The notes under the pieces: generated by a model
The model's input: the letters and a program-made list of their open reading frames with translations, nothing else
What the model was told of the DNA's origin: nothing
Database searches by the model: none
Made by a program: the position numbers and the translations under genes
Shown: positions 35,411-44,353 of the stretch, one piece after another
How the letters are laid out: each line of letters begins with the position of its first letter
Numbering within the stretch: position 1 is the stretch's first letter
Assembly (NCBI RefSeq): GCF_014199255.1
Contig: NZ_JACIJF010000010.1
Location: 1-64,000, forward strand
From: Sphingomonas xinjiangensis
GTDB lineage: Bacteria; Pseudomonadota; Alphaproteobacteria; Sphingomonadales; Sphingomonadaceae
Length of the DNA: 64,000 bases
Direction of reading: 5' to 3'

Positions 35411-36850
35411 TCAAGGTTGCAAGCCCAACGCCGTCCGATCGGCGATTGCTGCCGCCAGTTCAGCGCGTGCCGCCGCAATCCGCGCTTGTGCATCGACCAG
35501 GCGGACGCGAGCATCCGTTGCTGTCTCTTCGCGCTGATTGACTAGGAAGAAGTCGCTGGAGCCAAGCTCGAAGCGGCGGCGTTCCGCAGCCGCTAGACGT
35601 TCGGCGAGCTGGCGCTCCTGTTCAGCAATGACGGCCAGGCGCTCGGCTGCGTCTACGCCGATGTTGATGCCCTCTACTTCAATGACAATCTGATCGCGCA
35701 GGAAGCGGCTGCGGGCGTCAAGTACGTCGATTTCGGCGCGAGCCTCCGCGATGCGGCCCCGCGCTGCCCGGTTTTGCAGAGGTAAGGAAAACCGGAAGCC
35801 GACGATGCCCTCCAGCGGGGTCCGTGACGGCCCGCCCAATCCTACTTCTCCCACGTCCTTGCCGAGTTCGCCGCGCAGGTCGAGCCGCGGGCGCATTTCG
35901 TTTTCCGCCAGCGCGAGGCGAGCGGAACCCTGATCGATACGCGTAAGCAGCACCTGGAGGTCGGGCCGCCGCTGCGCGAAGGCGGTGCGGTCATTGCTTG
36001 CCACGCCACGCAGGGCTTCAGCGGTTGTAGGAAGGCGTTCGGGCGCGACCAGCACGGGCTGTCCTTCCGCGTCGCGATAGTAGAGCGACAGCGCATTGGC
36101 GGCGGCCTGGAAATCGCCCTCGGCTCGCACGACCAGCGCTCGACGTCGCACCAGATTCTGGTCGTTTTCCGCTAGCAGGATGTCGGGCCGTGAACCCAGT
36201 TGCACCTGACGTGCCAGTCCACCCCGCCGACTTTCGGACAAGGTCAGCAGATCGCGATAGGCGCGTAGGCGCAGGCCGGCGGCCACCCAGTTCTGGTACG
36301 CATCCACAGCGCGGCGCTGAACACCGATGGCGGCCGCCTCACGTTCAAACCGCGCTATATCGATGTCGCCCGCCGCCAGCGTGCGCCGCGTGCGACGCTC
36401 GTCTACGAGCCGGTCGCGAAGCAGAGAATATAGCGCGCCGACCTTCACCTCGCCGAGGCGATTGGTATAGTTCTCGTCCTCATAGATCGGGAAGCTGCCA
36501 CGGCTGACGCGATAGCCGCCGTAGAGATAACCGCCATTGTCGCCCAGCGGGCGAGTGGCGCGGCCCGCGACCACCGTTCCATCATAATAGCCTAACGTGC
36601 GTGAGCGACCATCGACCTCAAATACGGTGTCGAAAGCGCCGGCGGCGGTTAATGCGCGCCCCTCCGCCGCCCGGATGCGGGCGAGCGCTTCGACGATCTG
36701 CGGCGCGGTGCGTGCAGAACTTCGCAAAACCTCGTCCAGAGTAAGCGAACCCGCCCCCGGCACCTGTGCCGTCGTCGGCTCTTGGCCTTCGGCCTGTGCC
36801 TCGATTGCCGCAACGAACAGCACCGGCACGATAAGAAGCTTACGGATCAT
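35411..36850 (-). CDS. TolC-family outer-membrane protein
   Basis: A 479-residue TolC-type protein: signal peptide (MIRKLLIVPVLFVAAIEAQA), then long helices typical of the family, with LTLDEVLRSSARTAPQIVEA, ARIRAAEGRALTAAGAFDTV, an internal repeat half, and RRFELGSSDFFLVNQREE near the end (the conserved second half motif). It is the third gene of a minus-strand operon ABC-HlyD-TolC; its start overlaps the adaptor stop by ATGA. It would be the outer-membrane duct of the exporter. Confidence 0.9.
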   Translation of the reverse strand: MIRKLLIVPVLFVAAIEAQAEGQEPTTAQVPGAGSLTLDEVLRSSARTAPQIVEALARIRAAEGRALTAAGAFDTVFEVDGRSRTLGYYDGTVVAGRATRPLGDNGGYLYGGYRVSRGSFPIYEDENYTNRLGEVKVGALYSLLRDRLVDERRTRRTLAAGDIDIARFEREAAAIGVQRRAVDAYQNWVAAGLRLRAYRDLLTLSESRRGGLARQVQLGSRPDILLAENDQNLVRRRALVVRAEGDFQAAANALSLYYRDAEGQPVLVAPERLPTTAEALRGVASNDRTAFAQRRPDLQVLLTRIDQGSARLALAENEMRPRLDLRGELGKDVGEVGLGGPSRTPLEGIVGFRFSLPLQNRAARGRIAEARAEIDVLDARSRFLRDQIVIEVEGINIGVDAAERLAVIAEQERQLAERLAAAERRRFELGSSDFFLVNQREETATDARVRLVDAQARIAAARAELAAAIADRTALGLQP

Positions 36851-37920
36851 TTCGGCTTGCCCGCCTTTGTGGCGATCGCCCTGTCGTCGTCCTTGCTCTC
36901 GCCCTTCGTCGTCACTGACTGTCCGAATTCAAGCGGGAAGTCGTTCAGTTGACGCCAAAGCTCATAGCCCGCCAATACCGTCTCACCCTGTACCCAGCCC
37001 TGGACCTTACCGCCCAGCCGCAAGAAGCGCCGATCGGGCCAGGCAGGCTTGCCGGGGGCGGGCTCTACCAGGATCCGGAAAAGGCCCTGAGCGTTAGCGG
37101 TCGCGTCGATCGTTCTCACCCGGCCGTCAAAGAACCCGTGAGCAATGGAGGGCCAGCCGCTGAACTGGATCGCCGGCCAGCCCTCGAACTCCAGGCGCAC
37201 GGGTCGCCCCGGCCTCAACAATGGAACATCCCGTCCGTCGATCAACAGCTCGACGGCGCGTTCAACTCGCTCTGGAGCGATAGTCGCCAGCACGGTGCCC
37301 GCCGAGACCAGTGCGCCGCCCGCTGCGGCATTCAGATCCTGGACACGCCCGTCGCGAGGCGCGCGCACGAGCTGCGCCGATTGACGGTTTAGCTGAACGT
37401 CGATCCGATTGAGCTTGGCGCGTGAGTCTGCGAGCTTGGCAGACGCCTCGGCGACCTTGATCTGCGCCTGTTCATAATCGCGTCGCGATGCCAGCCCTTC
37501 GGCGAACAGCTGGCGGTTGCGGCCGACATCGATCGTTGCGACGGTCTGAGCCTGTCGTACTGCGGCAATCTCCGCCTCTATCTGGGCGCGCTCGGCCGCC
37601 AGCCGGGACAGGAAGTTCGGGTCGAGATCGACGATACGCGCGATCGGATCGCCACGTTCGATGTGTTGCCCGTCATGGACGTACCAGCGCTCGACGCGGC
37701 CGGGGATGAGCGCGGTCACTTCCTGCGCCCGATCCTGCGGATCGAGTGCGACCACCTGCCCTCGGCCCTGTGCGGTCTGCAGCCAGGGAACGAGGAAAAG
37801 GATAGCCAGGGTAACGGCGACGCCCACGAGCACTAGCCACGCGACGACGATCCCGACCCGAGGAGGCCTGAGCGATGCCAGCGTGGTGAAGTGCGCGAGC
37901 CGGTCAGATCGAAAGGGCAT
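36847..37920 (-). CDS. HlyD-family periplasmic adaptor
   Basis: A 357-residue membrane-fusion protein: cytosolic start, one membrane helix (VGIVVAWLVLVGVAVTLAIL), a barrel-sandwich domain with GQVVALDPQDRAQEVTALIP and GRVERWYVHDGQHIERGDPI, a long coiled-coil hairpin (FLSRLAAERAQIEAEIAAV to KLNRIDVQLNRQSAQL), and the return lipoyl half (RAPRDGRVQDLNAAAGG). I choose the ATG at 37920, which has GGGGA upstream; ATGs at 37938 and 37947 are alternatives. It overlaps the end of the ABC gene by 17 bp and the start of the TolC gene by 4 bp. Confidence 0.9.
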   Translation of the reverse strand: MPFRSDRLAHFTTLASLRPPRVGIVVAWLVLVGVAVTLAILFLVPWLQTAQGRGQVVALDPQDRAQEVTALIPGRVERWYVHDGQHIERGDPIARIVDLDPNFLSRLAAERAQIEAEIAAVRQAQTVATIDVGRNRQLFAEGLASRRDYEQAQIKVAEASAKLADSRAKLNRIDVQLNRQSAQLVRAPRDGRVQDLNAAAGGALVSAGTVLATIAPERVERAVELLIDGRDVPLLRPGRPVRLEFEGWPAIQFSGWPSIAHGFFDGRVRTIDATANAQGLFRILVEPAPGKPAWPDRRFLRLGGKVQGWVQGETVLAGYELWRQLNDFPLEFGQSVTTKGESKDDDRAIATKAGKPK

Positions 37921-39589
37921 GTGCGTCCCCTTGCTCATAAGCTGCACGTAAGTCGGCCAGCGTGTCGAAGCGGCGCTGCTCCGTCAGACCAAGGTGGAAG
38001 AAGCCGTCAAGCCGAAGGTCGTCGGGACGTCCAGTACACAGGAGTACCGTTGTACCATGCGCTTTGAGCAGGCGGAGCCCCGACAGCAATCGTGCGGGCG
38101 GCAGCAGGTCGAATATCTGTCCGAGCATCAGCAGCTTGGGCCGTACCATCAACGCGTTGGCCAGCTTGAGTGCCATGGTTTCCCCGACACTCAGAGGAAA
38201 GCCTGACGATCCAAGGTGCGTATCGAGTCCGTGCCGCAGGGTCGCGATCCGTCGCTCTAACCCCACGGCGGCGATCGCGTCCATTGCTTCGCCGGTGTTT
38301 CCTTCGGACGCCAGGTTTAGGTATTCGCGGATCGTCACCTCGACGATGGTTGAGCGATCCATGACGATCACGTCCGAGCGCAGATGGTACATGTCCAGCG
38401 AACCCAGATCCGCCCCCCCGACCCGTATCAGCCCGCGTTCGGGATGCGCGTGCCGCTTAAGCAGCAGCGCAAGTCGACGCTCAGCACCCGGTTCGGCGAC
38501 GGCGACAAGCTGTTCGCCCGCATCCAGCGTCATGTCGAAACGAGCACCGTCGAGCATCAGGTCAGTCAGCCTGACCGCGCCGTCACGCGGCCCGCCGTCG
38601 CCGCGAACCTCAGGCTCCTGGGGGATCGAGAACAGCAGCGAAAGCTCTTCCGAACTTGCAACCAGATCGTAGAAGGTGTCGAGGTACCATCCCAGCTGCG
38701 AAATGCCGTAGAACACGCCAGACAGGATCAGTTCGGCAGCGACAAGCTGCCCTAGTGATAACTGGCCACGTAGGATCAACGTCCCGCCCAGCAGCAGCAG
38801 TGCCGCGCCTGCTATCGCATAGATCAGCAGAAACGCGACGGTTTGCGCGAACTGATATCGGAAATAGCGGCGGTGCGCACCGATGTAAGTGGCGGTCATC
38901 GCCTCCGACCTGTCCATGGCGAAGTTGAGGTGGCGTGCGGACTTGTAGAAGCCGTTCGAGCCGCCGACGCTTTCCAGCCAACGCGCAGCATTGTGCTTTG
39001 CGTGGCTGATCGCAACAGCGCCGGTGATTGCCCCACGCTGCCCGACCAGCCACACCAGGAGTACCGCGCCGACCAGAACTGCATTGAAGGCGAGAAAGAA
39101 TGGGTGGTAAAAGCTTGTGATCGTCAGCCCGACGACCGCCTGCAAAACGATGGTAAAGGCGCCGATGACGAGGCTTGGCACCGCCTTCTGCACCACCACC
39201 AGATCGAAATAACGGTTGAAGAGATCACCGCGACTGGCATCGACAAAGAACGGATCTTGCGCGTGTACCGCACGCACCGTGACCTCGGCGACGACGCGCG
39301 CGAACACTCGCCGCTCGAACGCTGCCATGATCCAGACCCGCAATGCGCTAAGCCCCGCCACGATCAGCAACAGCAACAGCAGGACGCCCGACAGCGCCCA
39401 CAACGGTGCCGGCATGGCGGTGTTAGCAACACTGTTTATCAGCAGCTGCACCGAAATCGGTGTCGCCAGCGCCAGCAGGCTGATCGCAATGGTATAGACG
39501 ATCCCTAGTCGAATGTAGGCCGCATCCGGGCCAACGATCTGAGCGAGCCACCCTACCGCCTGCCTGAATCCATGCCGCTCCGCCGCCAT
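37904..39589 (-). CDS. ABC exporter with catalytically degenerate nucleotide-binding domain
   Basis: A 561-residue fused ABC protein with an intact six-helix membrane domain (about residues 20-310; LGIVYTIAISLLALATPISV, SRGDLFNRYFDLVVVQKAVP, LSLGQLVAAELILSGVFYGI). Its NBD (about 335-560) keeps the fold but no catalytic motif. Walker A is replaced by AVAEPGAERRLALL (about 363-376), the Q-loop position reads VMDRST, the signature is LSVGE, Walker B is LLMLGQIFDLL with Gly-Gln where Asp-Glu belongs (about 486-496), and the H-loop histidine is Gly (CTGRPDD). The start at 39589 follows AGGGGA; an upstream start would only add 11 residues. First gene of the ABC-HlyD-TolC operon. Confidence 0.88.
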   Translation of the reverse strand: MAAERHGFRQAVGWLAQIVGPDAAYIRLGIVYTIAISLLALATPISVQLLINSVANTAMPAPLWALSGVLLLLLLIVAGLSALRVWIMAAFERRVFARVVAEVTVRAVHAQDPFFVDASRGDLFNRYFDLVVVQKAVPSLVIGAFTIVLQAVVGLTITSFYHPFFLAFNAVLVGAVLLVWLVGQRGAITGAVAISHAKHNAARWLESVGGSNGFYKSARHLNFAMDRSEAMTATYIGAHRRYFRYQFAQTVAFLLIYAIAGAALLLLGGTLILRGQLSLGQLVAAELILSGVFYGISQLGWYLDTFYDLVASSEELSLLFSIPQEPEVRGDGGPRDGAVRLTDLMLDGARFDMTLDAGEQLVAVAEPGAERRLALLLKRHAHPERGLIRVGGADLGSLDMYHLRSDVIVMDRSTIVEVTIREYLNLASEGNTGEAMDAIAAVGLERRIATLRHGLDTHLGSSGFPLSVGETMALKLANALMVRPKLLMLGQIFDLLPPARLLSGLRLLKAHGTTVLLCTGRPDDLRLDGFFHLGLTEQRRFDTLADLRAAYEQGDAHALSI

Positions 39590-40212
39590 CGCGCTTCCCC
39601 TATACCCTTTGTCGAAAAGCAATACGGTCTCTTCGACGCTTACCCAAGCCGCATGTGGAAGGCGTTGAACTCGAAACAGCCGCTCTCGCCACCTGCCGGA
39701 GGCAGGCTACTCCGCGTCAGGAAGCGGCCTGCTTCATCACGCGACTAGCGAATCCTCGAAGGCTCCGCCTTTCACCTTACGCTGTCACACGACGAGTGCA
39801 GTAAATATCCTGACTTTCCGCCGTTGCGTATGTCGCACCTTTTGCGACGCCAAGCGCGCGCTCACCCCGATTGCTTCTGGGCGCCACGCCTTTCCCGATT
39901 GTGATCGTGGAGCGAGAATGCGACCCCGCCGATTGCACTGACGGCCATCTGCAGGTTTCGCTTTCCCGAAAATGTGATCCCGAAATCGCCAATTTCGACG
40001 GGAAAATGGGAAAGATGCTGATCGTCTACGCGCGCGCTTCGACAGCCGATCGGGACTTGGCGCTACGACGCGGATGCCGCGTGACAATTACCGCTGACCG
40101 ACCGTGCCAATTAGCGCTGATATCTACAAACGGATTTCCACAGCCTTTCGATGCGCACGTTTAAACATTCACGCGAAACGCGGGTGTCATCTAGCGGCTG
40201 CACAAGCCACTT
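39590..40212. other. Divergent intergenic region with a dispersed repeat
   Basis: The 620 bp between the ABC operon and the phospholipase C gene hold repeat copy E (39806-39855) and a small CGAAAT/ATTTCG hairpin (39981-39997). No gene was recognised. Confidence 0.5.
39806..39855 (+). repeat. Dispersed double-hairpin repeat, copy E
   Basis: TATCCTGACTTTCCGCCGTT precedes a GCGTATGTCGCACCTTTTGC core with the GTCGC/GCGAC stem intact but a one-base-shorter loop. The left hairpin half is mostly lost. Confidence 0.75.
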
Positions 40213-41283
40213 ATGGTCACGCCCCATATCAACCGCCGTCGCACCTTTGTAGCAACCGCCGGAGCACTGACGCTGACCTTGCTGGCCAGCCTCCCCGCCA
40301 GCCCGACACCCGATCTGCGGATCGACCAGATGCAAGTGATCGGGTCGCACAACAGCTATCGTCCCTATCCATCGCCCGAGACTCGCGCACGGATTCAGGC
40401 CGCGAGCCCAAAGGACTGGCCCTCCCTTGCTTATGGCCATCCGCCGCTGGAGAAGCAGTTCGCCCGCGGGATCCGCCAGATCGAGATCGACGTGGCGCCC
40501 GATCCGAACGGCGGCGCCTATGCCGGCTTGTTCGCTAACTCTGCCCCGGCAGTACGGGCCGCCATGGGCGAACCCGGCGCCAAGGTGCTGCACATACCCG
40601 GTGTCGACATGGAGAGCCATTGTCCCACGTTTCGCGCCTGTCTGGGCAAGCTGCGCCGCTGGTCCGAACAGCATCCGGGCCATCCGCCGATGTTTGTGCT
40701 AGTGAACACCGGAGATGCCGGCGGTGCACGATTTGATGCCGCTAACCTCGCATCGCTCGACGACGACATCCGCCGCGTGATGGGAAGCGATCATATCATC
40801 ACGCCGGACGACGTGCGCGGCCCCGCCGAGACGTTGCGCGCCGCCGTGACGAGTGACCATGCCTGGCCCACACTGGCGCGCGGGGCGGGGCGCTTCATGT
40901 TCGTTCTGGACGGCAGCGGGGCGCATGAGGAGGCGTATCGTTCAGGCCATCCGTCGCTGCGCGCGCGGGCGATGTTCGGCTTCTTCGGCGAAGCGGAGGC
41001 GGAGGCGGCGATTTTTAACATCCAGGACCCCCGGGCCGAGGCGGAGCACATCCGGCATCTGGTAGCGCAGGGGTTCCTTGTCCGTACCCGTGCCGACGAG
41101 GGTCTGGCCGAACCTCGCGCTCACGACGGTCGTCGGCTCGCGGCGGCCATCGCTTCGGGCGCGCAATGGATCAGCAGCGACCTGTACGAAGGCGCGAGCA
41201 ATCCCGAGCATCTCGTCTATCGCGCCGCCTTTCCCGGCGGGGCGCTCACGCGCTGCAATCCTGCGACTGCGACCTGCCGATAG
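40213..41283 (+). CDS. Ca2+-dependent phosphoinositide-specific phospholipase C family protein
   Basis: A 356-residue secreted protein: an N-terminal signal (RRRTFVATAGALTLTLLASL), then the catalytic-histidine segment MQVIGSHNSYRPYPSPE, a PxLxxQFxxGxRxxExD-type motif (PPLEKQFARGIRQIEIDVA), the second histidine region VLHIPGVDMESHC, FMFVLDGSG, and a GAQWISSDLYEG end. This matches the bacterial calcium-dependent phosphoinositide phospholipase C family (PI-PLC-C1 type). It would cleave phosphatidylinositol or a related phosphodiester outside the cytoplasm. No strong ribosome-binding site precedes the ATG at 40213. It converges with the TonB receptor and lies near a phytase-like gene. Confidence 0.85.
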   Translation: MVTPHINRRRTFVATAGALTLTLLASLPASPTPDLRIDQMQVIGSHNSYRPYPSPETRARIQAASPKDWPSLAYGHPPLEKQFARGIRQIEIDVAPDPNGGAYAGLFANSAPAVRAAMGEPGAKVLHIPGVDMESHCPTFRACLGKLRRWSEQHPGHPPMFVLVNTGDAGGARFDAANLASLDDDIRRVMGSDHIITPDDVRGPAETLRAAVTSDHAWPTLARGAGRFMFVLDGSGAHEEAYRSGHPSLRARAMFGFFGEAEAEAAIFNIQDPRAEAEHIRHLVAQGFLVRTRADEGLAEPRAHDGRRLAAAIASGAQWISSDLYEGASNPEHLVYRAAFPGGALTRCNPATATCR

Positions 41284-41335
41284 AGAAAAGGCCAGCGCCT
41301 TCGCCTGGAAGACGCCGCCCTTCACCGACTTACGA

Positions 41336-44134
41336 TCAGAAAGCGTAGGTCAGGTTCAGCATGTACATGCGACCGGTCTCAACATAACCGCCCTTGCGGT
41401 CGTTCGATAGGTACGCCTTGCGTTCGCTTGTGGTCGCCCAGTAATTGTGCTCGTCAAACAGGTTTTCCACCGATGCACCGACGGTGAGCCCCGAAGGCAG
41501 CGAATAGTTGACGATCAGGTTCGCCTTAGACACCGGCTGGATATAGGTGTCCGGCCGATCGGATCGCAGATCGTACAGCCGGTCGCCGGTGTAGTTGTAG
41601 TTGAGTTCGGCATAGATCCCGGCGTGGCCGTAGAACAGCGCGGCATTGTACATGACGCGCGGCGCCTGCGGCATTCGCTGGTTGCGATCCTGACCGTTGA
41701 CGAACACCTTGGCGTCAGCACGCTGCAACGTGACGTTGCCCTGGAGACCCAGGCCCGAGAGCCATTCAGGCAGGCCTTTCAGGCTGTAGCGGCCGAACAG
41801 CTCGACTCCGTAGACCTTACCGGTGGCATCGGTCGACAGCCGTGAGACTTCGACGCCACCCTGCTCTTCCGACTGGGGCGCACCCCAGATGTTGTAATCG
41901 CCGCCCGCGTTGGTCGTGCCGGTCGAGAACAGCACGTGCTTCAGCTTTTTGTAATAGGGACTGATCGAGAAGAAGTCCGTGCCGGAGCCCTGGATTTCGA
42001 GCGAGGTGTCGAAGTTCCAGGATTCCTGGGCGTCGAGATCGGGGTTCGGCAGGAAGATACCGGTGACTTCACCCACATCGTTGCGATTGATCCGCGTCGG
42101 CCCCAGCAGCAGGTCAAATGCCGGGCGCGAATAGCTTTTGCGAACAGAAGCTCGCACGACGACGCCGTCGCTCGGGCGGTAATTAGCGATGACGCCGGGC
42201 AGCCACTGATCGTAATTGCGATTGGAGGTGACGAAGCCGGCGGTGGTACCCTGATCCTGCCAGTAGGTGCCTTCGAATCGATTGTACTCGTAACGCACAC
42301 CGGGCACGACCTGAAGTTCGCCGAACTGGAGCGTCGCCATGGCATAAGCGCCGATCCGGTTCTCGGTGCCGTCCAGCCGGTTCTCGCGAAGTTTGTTCGG
42401 GTCGAGCGATGCCAGCTTCGGCGTGGACAGCCGCCTTACCTGATCCTCAATGAATTTGGTGTCGACCAGCTTGATCGGCACCTGCGCCGACCCGTGCATG
42501 AACCCGCCCAGCAACTCGCCCGGTAGATCAGCGATCGACGGCCCGGTCGCGGCGTAGCGCGGCGAGTTCGCGCCCGTGCTGGTCAGGAAGGTATATTGCA
42601 GCGCGCCGTCATCGCCCAGGCTGTTGGAATAACGCTTGGCATCTTCGACCTTGGCGCCAGCGGCGATGGAGACCAGGCCCTGATCGGCATGGTGCCAGGC
42701 CGCGTCGAACCCGCCCTCGAGGCGGCGTTCCCACGCGTTTTCAAACTGCTGCGTGACATACCATTGTTTGAGCGTGGAGAGATCCGTCAGGGTCGCACGT
42801 GCGGCGTCGGTCAGCACGACCTGCGGGCTGGTCCTGTCGCCGATCGCCGTCACCATGCGATAGGCCGCCAGACCGGTGTTGGTCGGCGTCCCGATATAGG
42901 GGCGACCCGAGAACCCGGACTGGATGCGCAGCGGGTAATCCTGTTCGCCCCGCGAATAGGCGCCATGATAGTCGAACGTGAAGTTGCCGACCTTCGACTG
43001 CCCGCCCAGCTTGGTGCTGAACAGCTCCTGGTTCGAATGTTCGGTGCGGAAATAATGCGTCGCGGTAAGCCCATAATCGGCACGGAAGCCCGCCGCGTCG
43101 TAACTGCCCCTGTTGTTTGGGTTAGGATTGATCTGGTCGGGAGCAAGGTCGGTCTGACGCAGCGCGGTTTGATCCATCCAGCTCTTGAGATTGTACCGGC
43201 CATAGGTCGAGCGAAGGTACAGGCTGATATTCTCTCCATCCCAGTCGAGGTTAAGCGTGCCGCCCAGTCGCTCAATACGATTGCGGAACGCTTGCCACTG
43301 CACTCCGCGCGGGGTCAGATTGTCTAGATTGTTACGGATCATGCCGGGGATATTGTTGTTATACTTCTCCCAGTCGTGCTGCATGGCGGTCGATTCGCCC
43401 AAAACGTGCTTCACGCCGTAATAGGCCGAAGCAAAGACGCCGAAATCGCCGAAGCGGTGTGCGGCTTCAAGCTGAACGCTGCCGCCCAGCCCATCCTGGT
43501 CGCGTGCCATGGCCCGACCGGCGGCTTGTCCCTGTGCACGGACCTGGAAGTGATGCTCCGGCAGGTCGAACGCGGTGGCGGTGCGCAGGTCGATCAGGCC
43601 TGCGATGGCATCGCCATCGAAGTTGGCGGTCGGCGCCTTGTCCACCCGCACACTGGCGAGCGCGAACGGAGAGAGCAGGTTCATCGAAATGGCGCGAGTA
43701 CGCGCATCGGTCTGCGCCAGCCGCACGCCGTCGAGCAAATAGGCGTTGTAGGAGGTGTCGAGACCGCGGATCGAAAGATACTGCGCCTCACCCGTTCCGG
43801 CCGCGTTGCGCGACTGGTCGACTGAAGAGTTGACGCCGGGCAGGCGGGTGAGGAGGTCGGCCAGGTTCTGCTGCGGCTGGGCGCGCAGTTCCTCGCCCGA
43901 CACGATGGTGGCGAACGACTGGCTCTTGACCTGCTCGTCCTGTGCGTTGCGAACCGTATCGCGGCGGCCGTGGATGACGATTTCGTCAGCGGACGGCGCA
44001 TCGGTGCTGTTCCCCGGCGTCGTTTGCGGCTCTTCTCCGATCGGATCGGCCCATGCGGCAACAGGCACGAGCAGAGCGACCGATGTCCCGCACAGCAAAT
44101 GGATCGCGCAAATGCGCGTTTTCGATATTCTCAT
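41336..44134 (-). CDS. TonB-dependent receptor
   Basis: A 932-residue outer-membrane receptor: signal peptide (MRISKTRICAIHLLC to AAWA), plug with DEIVIHGRRDTVRNAQDE, ATIVSGEELRAQPQQNLADL, LTRLPGVNSSVDQSRNA and YLSIRGLDTSYNAYLLDGVR, then a barrel ending YMLNLTYAF. The ATG at 44134 follows GGGGGGAA and gives the signal peptide; the longer frame does not. Three tandem 8-bp repeats lie immediately upstream. Flanking genes, phospholipase C downstream (convergent) and a histidine acid phosphatase upstream (divergent), suggest the cargo is an inositol phosphate or another phosphorylated compound, by inference only. Confidence 0.92.
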   Translation of the reverse strand: MRISKTRICAIHLLCGTSVALLVPVAAWADPIGEEPQTTPGNSTDAPSADEIVIHGRRDTVRNAQDEQVKSQSFATIVSGEELRAQPQQNLADLLTRLPGVNSSVDQSRNAAGTGEAQYLSIRGLDTSYNAYLLDGVRLAQTDARTRAISMNLLSPFALASVRVDKAPTANFDGDAIAGLIDLRTATAFDLPEHHFQVRAQGQAAGRAMARDQDGLGGSVQLEAAHRFGDFGVFASAYYGVKHVLGESTAMQHDWEKYNNNIPGMIRNNLDNLTPRGVQWQAFRNRIERLGGTLNLDWDGENISLYLRSTYGRYNLKSWMDQTALRQTDLAPDQINPNPNNRGSYDAAGFRADYGLTATHYFRTEHSNQELFSTKLGGQSKVGNFTFDYHGAYSRGEQDYPLRIQSGFSGRPYIGTPTNTGLAAYRMVTAIGDRTSPQVVLTDAARATLTDLSTLKQWYVTQQFENAWERRLEGGFDAAWHHADQGLVSIAAGAKVEDAKRYSNSLGDDGALQYTFLTSTGANSPRYAATGPSIADLPGELLGGFMHGSAQVPIKLVDTKFIEDQVRRLSTPKLASLDPNKLRENRLDGTENRIGAYAMATLQFGELQVVPGVRYEYNRFEGTYWQDQGTTAGFVTSNRNYDQWLPGVIANYRPSDGVVVRASVRKSYSRPAFDLLLGPTRINRNDVGEVTGIFLPNPDLDAQESWNFDTSLEIQGSGTDFFSISPYYKKLKHVLFSTGTTNAGGDYNIWGAPQSEEQGGVEVSRLSTDATGKVYGVELFGRYSLKGLPEWLSGLGLQGNVTLQRADAKVFVNGQDRNQRMPQAPRVMYNAALFYGHAGIYAELNYNYTGDRLYDLRSDRPDTYIQPVSKANLIVNYSLPSGLTVGASVENLFDEHNYWATTSERKAYLSNDRKGGYVETGRMYMLNLTYAF

Positions 44135-44152
44135 GGTGTTCCCCCCGGGATG

Positions 44153-44176
44153 TTGGCCTGTTGGCCTGTTGGCCTG
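44153..44176. repeat. Three tandem copies of TTGGCCTG in the TonB-receptor leader
   Basis: TTGGCCTG is repeated exactly at 44153-44160, 44161-44168 and 44169-44176, directly upstream of the receptor's ribosome-binding site. An 8-bp unit outside the coding frame could change promoter or leader spacing by slippage. Confidence 0.85.
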
Positions 44177-44353
44177 TCGTCGGAGGCCCCTAAGGAGGTC
44201 AAATGACAGAGTGGAGACGGATCGGCGACAAGACCGATATAGCGATCGCCGAAGGCGCCCCGAGGTCGCCGGATGAGCATTTTGCCGCGCGTCATGGCCG
44301 CGTGCTTGCCTGGCTGTCATCGTGGTGACTCTTCGGCAACGTACCGGAGATCA

